NCBI RefSeq assembly: GCF_024159085.1
Contig: NZ_JAMZDE010000005.1
Span: 124,001 to 188,000, forward strand
Source: Idiomarina rhizosphaerae
GTDB taxonomy: Bacteria; Pseudomonadota; Gammaproteobacteria; Enterobacterales; Alteromonadaceae
Length of the DNA stretch: 64,000 nt
Reading direction: 5' to 3'
Of this stretch, positions 44,533 to 54,003 are shown one piece after another. Below the pieces are notes generated by a model that saw only the letters and a program-made list of their open reading frames with translations, had not been told where the DNA came from and searched no databases. Made by a program: the position numbers and the translations under genes. The first letter of the stretch is position 1. Every line of letters begins with the position of its first letter.

Positions 44533-44669
44533 ACTGCCTCCCGCTCATATTTTTCTACTGGGTCTAGTGTAATACGTTGCTGCGCGAATCGCGATCCATT
44601 ACTCGTGCAATTCTGCTACAATTGCGCCCAATTTCATACATTGCGACATTCACTCAGTAAGGAGATGAC

Positions 44670-45383
44670 ATGCGTCCAAGTGGCCGTACGGCACAACAAA
44701 TTCGACCGGTAACCATTACCCGTAACTTTACCCGACACGCAGAGGGCTCGGTTTTAATTGAGTTTGGCGAAACCAAAGTGCTTTGTAATGCCTCGGTAGA
44801 AAGAGGTGTTCCTCGCTTTTTAAAAGGTAAAGGTCAGGGCTGGGTTACCGCTGAATACAGCATGTTACCCCGCGCAACGCATACCCGTTCTGCCCGCGAA
44901 GCATCCCGTGGTAAGCAAGGCGGTCGTACCTTAGAAATTCAACGCCTGATTGGCCGCTCACTGCGTACCTGCATCGACATGAGCGCCTTAGGTGAACACA
45001 CCATTACTATCGACTGTGACGTGATTCAGGCCGACGGTGGCACACGTACCGCATCTATCACCGGTGCTTGCGTCGCCTTAGTTGACGCACTGAACTGGAT
45101 GCGCGGTCAGGGCATGGTCAAAGTGAACCCGTTAAAAGAAATGGTCGCAGCAATTTCAGTCGGTATTTTGGACGGAGAGCCGGTCAGCGATCTGGAATAC
45201 ATTGAAGACTCAAAAGCCGATACCGACATGAACATTGTCATGACAGAAGCCGGCAAGTTTATCGAAATTCAGGGCACCGCCGAGGGCGAAGCCTTCAGTT
45301 TTGACGAAATGAATAGCTTAGTCGAAATGGCGCGTCACAGTATTCGCGAGTTAATTGATATTCAAAAACAAGCGTTAGCGTAA
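44670..45383 (+). CDS. rph: Ribonuclease PH
   Basis: Phosphate-dependent 3'-5' exoribonuclease that trims tRNA 3' ends. All 237 residues match RNase [18 protein letters not shown] start, [12 protein letters not shown]-type block [46 protein letters not shown] (phosphate-binding Arg) and [14 protein letters not shown]-type [16 protein letters not shown] strong ribosome site (AAGGAG) precedes the ATG. pyrE follows 36 bases downstream, as in most gammaproteobacteria. Confidence 0.97.
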   Translation: MRPSGRTAQQIRPVTITRNFTRHAEGSVLIEFGETKVLCNASVERGVPRFLKGKGQGWVTAEYSMLPRATHTRSAREASRGKQGGRTLEIQRLIGRSLRTCIDMSALGEHTITIDCDVIQADGGTRTASITGACVALVDALNWMRGQGMVKVNPLKEMVAAISVGILDGEPVSDLEYIEDSKADTDMNIVMTEAGKFIEIQGTAEGEAFSFDEMNSLVEMARHSIRELIDIQKQALA

Positions 45384-45419
45384 GCTTCAGTATAAAAGTA
45401 AGCGAGGAATAAGCAGGCA

Positions 45420-46064
45420 ATGAAAGCGTATCAAAAAGAGTTTATTGAGTTTGCCATAGAGCGTGGCGTATTAAAGTTTGGTGAATTTACCTTAAAGTCC
45501 GGCCGCACCAGTCCGTACTTTTTTAATGCAGGGCTTTTTAATAAAGGTTCTGACTTAGCCCGTTTAGGTCGCTTTTACGCCGCCGCGCTGGTCGACTCCG
45601 GTATCCATTTTGATGTGCTTTTTGGCCCTGCCTACAAAGGCATTCCTATTGCCACTGCCACAGCGGTCGCCTTATACGACCACCATCAGCAAGACACCCC
45701 ATATTGCTTTAACCGCAAGGAAAAGAAAGATCACGGCGAAGGCGGTAACCTGGTGGGGTCTGCGCTCGAAGGTAAAGTGATGCTGGTTGATGACGTGATC
45801 ACCGCCGGCACAGCTATTCGTGAAGCCATGGAAATTGTCGAAGCAAACGGCGCCGAATTATCGGGCGTTCTTATTGCTTTAGACCGTCAGGAAAAAGGCA
45901 AGGGGGAGTTATCCGCCATTCAGGAAGTTGAGCGCGACTTTAATGCTCAGGTGGTCAGCATTGTGAGCTTAAATGATGTCATCACCTTTTTGAAAGATGA
46001 CGACACCTTTAACGAGTATTTGCCCAAAGTTGAGGCGTATCGCGCCGAGTTCGGCGTCGCCTGA
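45420..46064 (+). CDS. pyrE: Orotate phosphoribosyltransferase
   Basis: Converts orotate and PRPP to OMP in pyrimidine synthesis. The 214-residue sequence is standard Pyr[19 protein letters not shown] at the start, [14 protein letters not shown], the basic loop [13 protein letters not shown], and the PRPP loop [17 protein letters not shown]. It is in the usual rph-pyrE order. No classic attenuator of the E. coli rph-pyrE type is seen in the 36-base gap, so UTP-sensing attenuation is not evident here. A REP-type inverted pair lies 10 bases after the stop. Confidence 0.97.
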   Translation: MKAYQKEFIEFAIERGVLKFGEFTLKSGRTSPYFFNAGLFNKGSDLARLGRFYAAALVDSGIHFDVLFGPAYKGIPIATATAVALYDHHQQDTPYCFNRKEKKDHGEGGNLVGSALEGKVMLVDDVITAGTAIREAMEIVEANGAELSGVLIALDRQEKGKGELSAIQEVERDFNAQVVSIVSLNDVITFLKDDDTFNEYLPKVEAYRAEFGVA

Positions 46065-46074
46065 TACGTATTTC

Positions 46075-46130
46075 GTAGCCTGGCGTTTACGTCAGGTCCA
46101 GTACCTCACCTGACATGAATGTCAGGCTAC
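46075..46130. repeat. Inverted pair of REP-like elements with GTAG head
   Basis: Two REP-like units face each other. The first is GTAG followed by the near-palindrome CCTGGCGT-TT-ACGTCAGG; the second, on the other strand, is GTAG followed by the perfect palindrome CCTGACAT-TC-ATGTCAGG. A GTAG tetranucleotide before a short stem-loop is the layout of REP elements mobilised by RAYT (TnpA-REP) transposases. The pair can also fold as one long imperfect hairpin and so may protect or end the pyrE mRNA. No second copy was noticed in the window. Confidence 0.68.
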
Positions 46131-46149
46131 GCACTCGATTCTCCAGTTG

Positions 46150-47826
46150 TTACAGCTGCTCCTGTGGCTGCCAGGCAATACCAATGCTGCCGTTTACAAT
46201 CTGGCATTCGCCACCTGAAGACTGTACGCGACTGGATTCCCCGCGCTGTGCAATTAGGCGGAAGTCCTTATTCAACAAGCTGACCTGCTTACGCTCGCCA
46301 CACAAAATGCGCATGGAATCGATTAAGCCACGATCGCTGAGAAAGTTGGTTGTTGGCTCTTCCTGGATCACGTCATCACCTTCCGCAAATTCGGCAGTTT
46401 GTAATCCATACGGAGAGATAACCCCCGATGCTCCGGCGACCAGATAATGAAACGTAGCAGCTACTGCATTATCGGTTCCCTGTGCATCTTCCACCATAAA
46501 TGCACCACGCTCACCAATAATGTTGAAAGCACCGCTCTCTAAATTCACTTCCATTGCAGTGTTTTCGTCAATACCAATAGACAACGGTGTTGAGCTGGAA
46601 GCCGCCAAACGCATTAAGCGCCCCTGACGTCCACGCTCAGAAAACTCAGTATCTAGTGTGGCATAGTGAAACAAACTTAACCCACCCAGCGGATGGTAAG
46701 TCAGGCTATCAGGCTCGACATTCGGCGGACAAGTAGTGTCTAAATCGCAACCAAATAGAGGAGGATCGGAAGCAATAGCTCCCTCTTTTATGGCCTCGGC
46801 GGTTGTGCCATTAGAAATCATCGGCTTAGACGTCATAACCGCAGTGCCGGCACCCGTTCCGCCAATAACCAATTCCTTCTGTTGCACAGCTGCGATAATT
46901 GTCTTCAGCACATCGCCGGGTTCATTGTTCACCTTAATAAAGGTTGAACGAGTCAGGTTCTGATCACCATCATTAAAAAACAGTCCATCGGCGTCCGCTA
47001 GCATCTCTGCAGCCGCATCAGAATCTTTGCAAAAAGCGACTTGCTCCTGATACCGGTCCTGATGCACTCGGTCACGTTCATAAGCACCTAATTGCTTTTG
47101 CTGAATTTTTGCTAGTTCATCGCAGCGACCTTCCCGCTGAGCTTTTACTAAAGCAGAATCCAGTGGCAGCCAATGCACTTCCGCTCCCAGCTGTTCAAAT
47201 ACACTATTGTAAAAATCTACCTTATCGTACGGATTACGTGATGCAGAGGTCAGGAAATACACCTTTGGCTTCCGTTCATCTCCGGCAACTGACTGCGCCA
47301 TTTCAACAAAGCGCTGAAAAATAGCTTTTGACTCGCCTTTGAGGTTTTCATCCAGATTAACCACTTCACGTGCGGAATCCGGAACCGGCAACTCAATTAA
47401 ATCAATAATCCGGTTCCATTCCGCATCTGACAACGAGTTATAAAGCTGTTGTGTCGCCCGCCGGGTAAATTCACGCAGAAAAACGCGCTCAGGAACAATG
47501 TCCTCTTTTAAACGTTCATGAATTAATTCCAGCGCATCAGCGACTTTTTTGCGAGTCTCTTCGCGATAAGTTGGCCAAACCGATTCTGCCGTTGCTTTCG
47601 AGCGAAACTTTTTCGACAGGTTTAAATATCTGTCTGTGCGCATCGTTTCCTTATCTATCCAGTCAACGTCGTCACAGTTATCCGACGCGAAACTCGAACA
47701 GGCCTTCAGACCACCACCAGCCAACAGTAAATGCCGATACGTATCATTATCGGCAGCATTTGACGGCGCAGTAAAAACTGATGACAATGCCGCCAAAGAG
47801 AGCAAGGAAAACAACGACCTAACCAT
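46150..47826 (-). CDS. Exported cyanophycinase-like (S51) protein lacking the catalytic Ser
   Basis: Secreted protein of 558 residues with a signal peptide (1-24, cleavage at SNA-AD). The S51/cyanophycinase core is recognisable: KVYFLTSASRNP, ADGLFFNDGDQNLTRS, VIGGTGAGTAVMTS (about 321-333) and LSIGIDENTAMEV. In active cyanophycinases the elbow reads GTSAGA with the nucleophilic Ser; here the position is Gly325 (GTGAGT). It is also about twice the length of cyanophycinase (270-300 residues), with a long helical insertion before the core. It may be catalytically dead, use another residue, or bind a substrate. Divergent from the next gene across 296 bases that show only an AT-rich promoter region. 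Confidence 0.78.
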   Translation of the reverse strand: MVRSLFSLLSLAALSSVFTAPSNAADNDTYRHLLLAGGGLKACSSFASDNCDDVDWIDKETMRTDRYLNLSKKFRSKATAESVWPTYREETRKKVADALELIHERLKEDIVPERVFLREFTRRATQQLYNSLSDAEWNRIIDLIELPVPDSAREVVNLDENLKGESKAIFQRFVEMAQSVAGDERKPKVYFLTSASRNPYDKVDFYNSVFEQLGAEVHWLPLDSALVKAQREGRCDELAKIQQKQLGAYERDRVHQDRYQEQVAFCKDSDAAAEMLADADGLFFNDGDQNLTRSTFIKVNNEPGDVLKTIIAAVQQKELVIGGTGAGTAVMTSKPMISNGTTAEAIKEGAIASDPPLFGCDLDTTCPPNVEPDSLTYHPLGGLSLFHYATLDTEFSERGRQGRLMRLAASSSTPLSIGIDENTAMEVNLESGAFNIIGERGAFMVEDAQGTDNAVAATFHYLVAGASGVISPYGLQTAEFAEGDDVIQEEPTTNFLSDRGLIDSMRILCGERKQVSLLNKDFRLIAQRGESSRVQSSGGECQIVNGSIGIAWQPQEQL

Positions 47827-48122
47827 AAATAAACCCCTAGTTACCGACGGCTTTCACCGCTAAAATATTTCAACTGATAAAATCAACAGACTGCAACGCT
47901 AGAGCGTTAACGACCTAACTGTCAAATTAGGACAATAGATTAACGCATTTATTATCAACAGACCTAAAATTCTCACGCAGTTAACTTATGTAATACGCCT
48001 TAGTAGACCCACTGTTAACAAGCGTAACCATATGAAAATAAATAACTTTCAGGGCTCGTGACGAGCCTCTGAAGACTGCTATACTAACCACTCTTTTATG
48101 AAATAAGATCACACGTGTTGTT

Positions 48123-49463
48123 ATGAAGTCACCGTTACGTTTTTGCGTTCTGTTACTGCTCACGGGCCTGCTCCCGATGACCAGTTTTGCCTTCTCAGAG
48201 CAGAAACTGACCTTCCGTGCTCCCGAGGAAGGCCCCTTTACGCAATATGTAACAGCGGTGCTTGAAGAGGCATACGAAAAACTCGGTATTGAACTCGAGT
48301 ACATCGAACTTCCCCGCTTACGAGGTGAACAGTTGGCTGCTGAAGGTACCATCGCCGGGGAGCTAGGAAGAACAGCGCTACTTGAAGACAAACGTCGACA
48401 CCTGCGCCGGGTGCCTTTTCCACTATTCACTTTCGACATTATCGCGGTAGCCGATCGTCGTAACTGTGGTTACTGCCCATTGTCAGAAATGAAAAGTCTG
48501 GCCTATGTTAACGGTATGGACTCAATTACCAAATTGGTCGAAAACCTGCCTTACGAACCGTCTATTGTCACCCCTATTGATATTGAGCAAGTGGTAAAAT
48601 TACTCGATTCGGGGCGCATTCAAATGGCATTTATGGGGGATTTTCAATTTGAAAATTCAGATCTGAAAGATAACCCTCATTTAATTACTCATAAGTTATC
48701 GACAGAGGTTGGCTTTCATTATCTGAATGAAGAGCATGCGAGACTGATACCTCAACTGACTTATCACCTGCAAACTATGCGCGACAACGGCCGGATGAAG
48801 GCACTGCGCGAGCAGTATGGTGTCACCCTGGAAACACCAATACAGCCCATAAAGCGTCCTGAGCAACTGACGGTTGTAGGAGCCATACACCAGGGCTTAC
48901 TGAATGCCGACGGCACAGGTAAATTATGGAATTTAGCTAAATCCGTATTTCCGACTTTTACATCCCGGCTCAATACGGTTGTCAGCAGCTGGCAGCGAAG
49001 TATTCAATTACTACAAGAAGGCCGTGCAGATGCGTTAATCGGTGTTCGTCCTGATCAGAAAATAAAAAATATCATTCTGTCTAAATATCATATTGCCTAC
49101 GACGACAGCATTTTTCTCTTTACTCTTGAAAAGCCGAATGATGGTCCTATTTGTGTATCCGGGCCCCGCTTCATGCAAACCTTAGTGAATACCGAGCAAC
49201 CCTTTTACCGGGCATCGAATTCTCTGGACTGCTTTGCACTACTGGATATGGAAAGAGTTAGTGCGGTAATAGACTATAAAGATAATCTGCCTGACTGGAC
49301 TGAAAAGCCCTACAAGAAGCAGAAGCTGTCGGACCCACAACCTTTATTCGTGGCCTTTTCCGACAACAACAGAGGCCGTGCACTTCGTCAGCTATTTGAT
49401 AACACGCTGTTCGAACAGACAATTGAGAAAACAGCTAAGCAGCAAATTAACGAGCGCCTGTAA
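48123..49463 (+). CDS. Exported protein with two solute-binding (SBP_bac_3-like) domains
   Basis: Periplasmic protein of 446 residues with a signal peptide (1-23, cleavage at SFA-FS). Two periplasmic-binding-protein-type halves are visible: one from about 25-235 ([48 protein letters not shown]) and a second from about 250-446 with [16 protein letters not shown] and an [18 protein letters not shown] end. The YELPRLRG and GELGR patterns match transporter-substrate-binding proteins used as sensors. No permease or ATPase gene is adjacent, so signalling or orphan binding is more likely than ABC uptake. The 3' end overlaps the convergent trmL by 17 bases. Confidence 0.72.
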   Translation: MKSPLRFCVLLLLTGLLPMTSFAFSEQKLTFRAPEEGPFTQYVTAVLEEAYEKLGIELEYIELPRLRGEQLAAEGTIAGELGRTALLEDKRRHLRRVPFPLFTFDIIAVADRRNCGYCPLSEMKSLAYVNGMDSITKLVENLPYEPSIVTPIDIEQVVKLLDSGRIQMAFMGDFQFENSDLKDNPHLITHKLSTEVGFHYLNEEHARLIPQLTYHLQTMRDNGRMKALREQYGVTLETPIQPIKRPEQLTVVGAIHQGLLNADGTGKLWNLAKSVFPTFTSRLNTVVSSWQRSIQLLQEGRADALIGVRPDQKIKNIILSKYHIAYDDSIFLFTLEKPNDGPICVSGPRFMQTLVNTEQPFYRASNSLDCFALLDMERVSAVIDYKDNLPDWTEKPYKKQKLSDPQPLFVAFSDNNRGRALRQLFDNTLFEQTIEKTAKQQINERL

Positions 49464-49911
49464 AATCATGCTGCCGCCAGGCTTCATAAGCAAAAATAGC
49501 CACTGAATTAGATAAATTAAGGCTTCGGCTGGTATCCGCCATTGGCAGTCTCAACCAATTCTCTTGTGGAAAGGTTTCCAGAACTTCCATTGGCAGTCCG
49601 CGGGTTTCAGGGCCAAACAACAAAACATCTCCGGCCTGATAAGCCACCGCAGAGTAATTTGTCTTACCTTTAGTTGTGCACGCAAAAATGCGGTTAAACG
49701 AGGTATTATTCAAAAAGCTCTGCCAGTCTTTGTGAATATTCACAGAAGCTAAATCGTGATAATCAAGACCCGCCCGGCGTACTTTTTTTTCATCCAGCTC
49801 AAACCCTAAGGGTTCAATTAAATGCAAGGACATGCCCGTGTTCGCCGCCAGACGGATAACGTTACCGGTATTAGGGGGAATTTCAGGCTCAAACAGTACA
49901 AGGTGCAACAT
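49447..49911 (-). CDS. trmL: tRNA (cytidine(34)-2'-O)-methyltransferase TrmL
   Basis: SPOUT methyltransferase of 154 residues that methylates the wobble base ribose of leucine tRNAs. Motifs are complete: [24 protein letters not shown] at the N-terminus, [18 protein letters not shown] and the knot [10 protein letters not shown] then [19 protein letters not shown]. The size matches E. coli TrmL (157). ATG 49911 begins the conserved region; ATG 49926 adds five residues. Confidence 0.95.
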   Translation of the reverse strand: MLHLVLFEPEIPPNTGNVIRLAANTGMSLHLIEPLGFELDEKKVRRAGLDYHDLASVNIHKDWQSFLNNTSFNRIFACTTKGKTNYSAVAYQAGDVLLFGPETRGLPMEVLETFPQENWLRLPMADTSRSLNLSNSVAIFAYEAWRQHDFTGAR

Positions 49912-49965
49912 GGTCGTTTTCATCACTTAGGTAAAAGCGGTAGAATAGCAGAATATCTTTTATAA

Positions 49966-50895
49966 ATGTGTACCGGTACTGTGGCAATTCAGAAAAACTA
50001 CCAACAGAATTATGCGTTTTGGGTGCGACTGGCAAGTACAGCTTCGGTTATAGTCGCCATCACCCTAATTACCATTAAGCTTTTTGCCTGGTTCCAGACC
50101 GAATCCGCCAGTATGCTGGCATCTCTCACCGATTCAATTTTAGACAGCGGCGCTTCCATATTTAGCTTTTTTGCGATTCGCTACGCTTTGCAACCTGCAG
50201 ATGAAGAGCATAGATTCGGTCACGGTAAAGCTGAGTCCCTGGCGGCATTAGCGCAAAGCGCTTTTATTTCTGGTTCCAGCATGCTGCTTATTTTTCACAG
50301 CGTTCAACAATTTATGCAGGGCGGCAGTGTGCCTAAAGTGGGCTACGGCATCGCGGTTTCTGCCATTGCTATTGTCATTACCTTTGTTTTAATTGTTATT
50401 CAACGTATGGCTATTCGTCATACTAACTCTCAGGCCGTGCAGGCCGATAATCTTCACTATCAGTCGGACATACTGCTGAATTTAGCCGTTATTGTGGCAT
50501 TAATTTTAAGTAGCTATGGGTGGCTCTGGGCTGACAGTATTTTTGCCATGGGCATTGCGGTTTATCTCATTATTGGCGCAGTTCGTATTGGCTGGGACGC
50601 ATTTCAGGCACTGATGGATCGCGAACTGTCAGAAGAGCTACAAGAGCAGATTGGTAATATCACAATGGAGGTGGACGGCGTAAGGGGCTTTCACGGTCTA
50701 CGCACACGCGAAGCCGGCCCGGTACGTTTTATTCAGTTGCACATTGAGCTGGCCAACGAGTTGTCTCTATTACGGGCACACGCCATTGCCGATGATGTTG
50801 AAGCCCAACTGATGAAAGCTTTTCCGGGAGCCGACATTATTGTCCACATGGATCCTGAAATTGTCGCCGTGGTAGAAGGCTCACTCAAGCGTTAA
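49966..50895 (+). CDS. fieF: Cation diffusion facilitator FieF (iron/zinc efflux)
   Basis: Proton-coupled metal exporter of the CDF family, 309 residues, about 10 longer than E. coli FieF. Six membrane segments precede a cytosolic C-terminal domain. The metal site residues are present: SLTDSILDSG in TM2 and HYQSDILLN in TM5 (DxxxD and HxxxD), and the cytosolic motif MDRELSEE. The first codons (MCTGTVAIQ) are unusual for the family, so a GTG at 49981 is an alternative start. The end overlaps the convergent hydrolase by 11 bases. Confidence 0.9.
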   Translation: MCTGTVAIQKNYQQNYAFWVRLASTASVIVAITLITIKLFAWFQTESASMLASLTDSILDSGASIFSFFAIRYALQPADEEHRFGHGKAESLAALAQSAFISGSSMLLIFHSVQQFMQGGSVPKVGYGIAVSAIAIVITFVLIVIQRMAIRHTNSQAVQADNLHYQSDILLNLAVIVALILSSYGWLWADSIFAMGIAVYLIIGAVRIGWDAFQALMDRELSEELQEQIGNITMEVDGVRGFHGLRTREAGPVRFIQLHIELANELSLLRAHAIADDVEAQLMKAFPGADIIVHMDPEIVAVVEGSLKR

Positions 50896-51889
50896 CAAGT
50901 TTCCGGGTTTCTTCAATAAGAGCGTCAAGCACAGGTTGACGAAACTCGTCAGTTTCCATCATCAGCTCGTGCGACGCACCTTTAATGATCTCAAACCGAA
51001 AGTGGTCTCCGGTAACCGCTGCCGCCACTTTCTTTTGCCCGGAAGCGGAAACCACTTTGTCATTCCCGGCCTGAAACAGAATGACCGGAATGGTGATGTC
51101 ATTTACCAGCTTCTGCGCGCTGATAGCGGCACTGATAGCTTCATACAGCCAGTTAAATGTCGGCCCTCCCAGCTGAACATCCGAAACATTATCGTAAACA
51201 TCACGAAATGCCTTATACCGCTGTCGACTATGTGTCAGAACGTTATCTTCAAAAGGCACCGACTTGTAATTTCCCATACCGAGAAAGTACCAGGGTTTTG
51301 CCAGCCAGCGGTTTAGCCAGGCTCCCGCAAAAACTATCCAACGCGCCAGCCAATAGGGAACTATTCCTGTTTCTATGGAAAACATAGGAGCGGAGAGTAT
51401 GAGTTTTTTATAAGGGTGGGGGTAAGTAGCACAGTAAATGGTCGCTATCGTTCCGCCCATCGAATGGGAAAACAAGATTTTAGGTACATCGCCAAATCGT
51501 GCCATTAACTGGTCGGTAAAATCCGAGAAGTCACGTACAAAGTCGTTAAAGTTCTCGACATGTCCCTGATGAGGGTTCGCCGTCAGACGCCCCGACAATC
51601 CCTGACCCCGATGATCCAGTGCGGCAACGGAAAAGCCCTGCTGCGCCAGTTCCCAAAACAGTTCCTGATACTTCAGGGCTGATTCAATTCGCCCTGGAGC
51701 AATAACCACTAAGGGTGCGGAATCACTATGCCGGTAATAGGCAAAGTGTAGTTTGATACCATCAAATGCAGTGAAATACTCAGAGGTAACTTGCTGCTCC
51801 CAAAAGACTTCGACTTGAGAATTAAAAAATTCCAGCCATTCGGGCGTGTCGTCTGCAGGGCGTTGTTGTGTAGTAGGTGGTTGCTTCAT
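50885..51889 (-). CDS. pldB: Lysophospholipase-like alpha/beta hydrolase (PldB family)
   Basis: Hydrolase of 334 residues of the serine aminopeptidase S33/PldB group: LVVIAPGRIESALKYQEL (oxyanion loop), LDHRGQGLSGR, the nucleophile elbow FSHSMGGTIA (Ser about 145) and the C-terminal IIKGASHELMMETDE with catalytic His. E. coli PldB (340 residues) has the same blocks. It hydrolyses lysophospholipids in the family's best-known members. The start overlaps the cpxA stop by 4 bases, so it belongs to the cpxR-cpxA-pldB unit; this could link envelope stress to membrane lipid turnover, which is inference. Confidence 0.8.
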   Translation of the reverse strand: MKQPPTTQQRPADDTPEWLEFFNSQVEVFWEQQVTSEYFTAFDGIKLHFAYYRHSDSAPLVVIAPGRIESALKYQELFWELAQQGFSVAALDHRGQGLSGRLTANPHQGHVENFNDFVRDFSDFTDQLMARFGDVPKILFSHSMGGTIATIYCATYPHPYKKLILSAPMFSIETGIVPYWLARWIVFAGAWLNRWLAKPWYFLGMGNYKSVPFEDNVLTHSRQRYKAFRDVYDNVSDVQLGGPTFNWLYEAISAAISAQKLVNDITIPVILFQAGNDKVVSASGQKKVAAAVTGDHFRFEIIKGASHELMMETDEFRQPVLDALIEETRKLVNA

Positions 51890-53247
51890 TCTTTCTGTTC
51901 GGGCTGACTTTTGGGTAAGTCTAACACGACTTCAAGTCCCCCTTCAGAGTGATTATGAGCTTTTAGTTCACCACCCAGAACAGCCGCCGCGCGATGACTC
52001 AGGGCTAAACCAAGACCAACGCCAGCTTTATGGTGTCGCGCCGGATCGCCGCGATAAAAGGGCACAAAAAGTTTACTTATGGTGCTTTCATCAACCCCCG
52101 GACCGTGGTCCCGAATGCGTATATGACACCCTTTGCCGTAGTCGTCACAAGAAAGCTCTACGTTATCTTCGGTGTAGTGCAGCGCGTTACGAACAATATT
52201 CTCGAGAACCAGCCGCAGCAATTCAGGGTCGGTATCAATAACCGGCCAGTTGCTACCATGCCGCAGCAAGCGCTCGCGTACTTCTGGATGCTGATAACAC
52301 ATATCGTTAATCAGCTGCTGTACCAGTTCGCCGCTATCCAGGCTTTCATGGTTCAAATCAACCAGCCCGTTCTCCAGTCTCGATAACGACAGAATACGTT
52401 CAATAATCACACTGAGACGCTCAGTATCGCGGCGCAGCTGTTGCCAATTGGGGTCGTCCTCATTGCAATCGGCTAAATCCAAAGCCACCTGCATACGTGC
52501 CATAGGCGAGCGCAGCTCATGCGATACATCGCTGAGTAGTCGCCGTTGCGCGTCACGCGAAGTTGCTAAGTCGAGCGCACCTTGCGATAAAGCTCGTGCC
52601 AGTTCGCCAATTTCATCACCACGTTTAGGTAAACGTTTAAGTTCAGGCGTCGCACTACCGTCAGCCACTTCACGCATTGCCAGAATCATTCGTCGTATGG
52701 GACGAATAAGCCAAATACCAAGTAATACCGCTAGCAAACCGCTACCGACCAGTAAGGTCAGTATGCGTGCGCGGGTGGATTCTGCTTCCAGGCGTTCACG
52801 GTCAACCTGCTCTTCAATGCCTAAGGGCTTAGTCACCAGAATTTTATTGCCATTGAGCTCAAACGGCCCCATTAACAAACGTTCATCCAGAGGAATTTGC
52901 TGAGGTGAATCCTGACCCAGCATACGCAATAGCGTGGAGCCGTGACTCACGCGCAGCATCTCATCCATTAAGAGCTTCTCGCTGCCCTGTACCGATAACT
53001 GCGCGGCAACGCGGTAGTCGCCAGCAATAAGCCGGCCGGGTTGTAGAGAGTGAAAGGTTAACGCATCGCTCAATAAAGGCTGTAACGTCTGATAAATCTC
53101 CGGCTCCAGTGGTTTAAGTTCAGCTTTGGGTTTGTTCCAAACCGCCAACAAATAACCACTGGCCGCTGTGACCGAAAGCAGCGCCCAAAAAATGAAAAGT
53201 AATCTCAGAGCAAGCGATCGGTACCACCGCGTACGCCGGTTCTTCAT
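51886..53247 (-). CDS. cpxA: Sensor histidine kinase, CpxA-like
   Basis: Inner-membrane kinase of 453 residues: TM1 (about 11-33), a periplasmic domain of about 130 residues, TM2 (about 165-187), HAMP, HisKA with H-box HELRSPMARMQ, and HATPase with the N box IVRNALHYT and GPGVDESTISKLFVPFY. The sensor domain is a typical Cpx size. CpxA phosphorylates CpxR in response to envelope misfolding and dephosphorylates it otherwise. Its start overlaps the cpxR stop by 4 bases. cpxP is not adjacent. Confidence 0.85.
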   Translation of the reverse strand: MKNRRTRWYRSLALRLLFIFWALLSVTAASGYLLAVWNKPKAELKPLEPEIYQTLQPLLSDALTFHSLQPGRLIAGDYRVAAQLSVQGSEKLLMDEMLRVSHGSTLLRMLGQDSPQQIPLDERLLMGPFELNGNKILVTKPLGIEEQVDRERLEAESTRARILTLLVGSGLLAVLLGIWLIRPIRRMILAMREVADGSATPELKRLPKRGDEIGELARALSQGALDLATSRDAQRRLLSDVSHELRSPMARMQVALDLADCNEDDPNWQQLRRDTERLSVIIERILSLSRLENGLVDLNHESLDSGELVQQLINDMCYQHPEVRERLLRHGSNWPVIDTDPELLRLVLENIVRNALHYTEDNVELSCDDYGKGCHIRIRDHGPGVDESTISKLFVPFYRGDPARHHKAGVGLGLALSHRAAAVLGGELKAHNHSEGGLEVVLDLPKSQPEQKE

Positions 53248-53924
53248 AAGCTTGCAATCAGTCGGTAGCCGCGACCTCGTATAGTTTGAATACGATCAGG
53301 TTTTGCCGGGAATTTCTTCCTGATGTTGCTAATATGCACGTCAAGACTGCGGTCGAAAGGTTCCATTTTTCGTCCCAGTGCAGCCACTGAAAGCTGATCT
53401 TTACTGACCATTTGACCGGCTTGCTGCATCAGGCAACGCAAAATATCAAACTCGGTTGGTGTCAGTATCAGTTCGGCGTCATCGCATTTCACTTCGGTGG
53501 TAGCCGGGTCCAGCACTATGCCGCAAACATTCAGGCTCTCATTCTGCATAGTCGTGTTTGGCGTGCGACGCAGCAGAGCTCTGACACGGGCGATCAGTTC
53601 ACGTGGATTAAAAGGTTTTGGCAGATAATCATCTGCGCCAAGCTCCAGCCCCATAACTCTGTCGTCATCGTCGCCACGAGCCGTCAGCATCAGTACGGCG
53701 GTATCACGATGTTGTTGGCGTAACCGCTGCAAAAGCTGCATACCATCAATGCCGGGTAACATAACGTCCAGCAAAATAAGTTCGTAGTCACCGTTAAGTG
53801 CTTTATCAAGACCAGTGACACCATCTTCAGCGACACTTAAATCCACAGATTCACGTTTAAACAATTCTGTCAGCATGACAGACATTTCAGTATCATCGTC
53901 AATGAGTAGTACGGAATGTCTCAT
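53244..53924 (-). CDS. cpxR: Response regulator, CpxR-like (OmpR family)
   Basis: Two-domain regulator of 226 residues: receiver with acidic pocket DDD (about 9-11) and phospho-acceptor Asp in LILLDVMLPG (about 52), Thr in MLTARGD, Lys in PKPFNPREL; then a winged helix (TPTEFDILRCLMQ, RSLDVHISNIRKKF, RTIRGRGYRL-type IQTIRGRGYRLI). A GTAAA-N6-GTAAA box lies about 65 bases upstream, which fits CpxR autoregulation and supports the assignment. It is the first gene of cpxR-cpxA-pldB. Confidence 0.88.
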   Translation of the reverse strand: MRHSVLLIDDDTEMSVMLTELFKRESVDLSVAEDGVTGLDKALNGDYELILLDVMLPGIDGMQLLQRLRQQHRDTAVLMLTARGDDDDRVMGLELGADDYLPKPFNPRELIARVRALLRRTPNTTMQNESLNVCGIVLDPATTEVKCDDAELILTPTEFDILRCLMQQAGQMVSKDQLSVAALGRKMEPFDRSLDVHISNIRKKFPAKPDRIQTIRGRGYRLIASL

Positions 53925-53987
53925 AACTTGTTGTTCTCTCCAGAAATAAATCCATGATCCAAAATGCCGGGGATGGATACGACCCTC

Positions 53988-54003
53988 TTTACATAACTTT
54001 TAC
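53988..54003 (-). promoter_or_regulatory. CpxR box (GTAAA-N6-GTAAA)
   Basis: On the minus strand GTAAA-AGTTAT-GTAAA matches the tandem CpxR-binding consensus. It lies about 64 bases upstream of cpxR and overlaps the ntrC stop codon. Confidence 0.68.

Noticed and set aside
44533-44669. E. coli-type attenuator upstream of rph-pyrE
   Set aside because: No U-rich leader peptide plus paired hairpins was found in this region or in the 36-base rph-pyrE gap.
46074-46130. CRISPR-like repeats after pyrE
   Set aside because: The two units are inverted, not direct, with no spacer series; REP elements explain them better.
49447-49463. Overlap of trmL and the solute-binding protein as an unusual antisense gene pair
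   Set aside because: Convergent genes with short stop overlaps recur across the window and look like simple compact packing.
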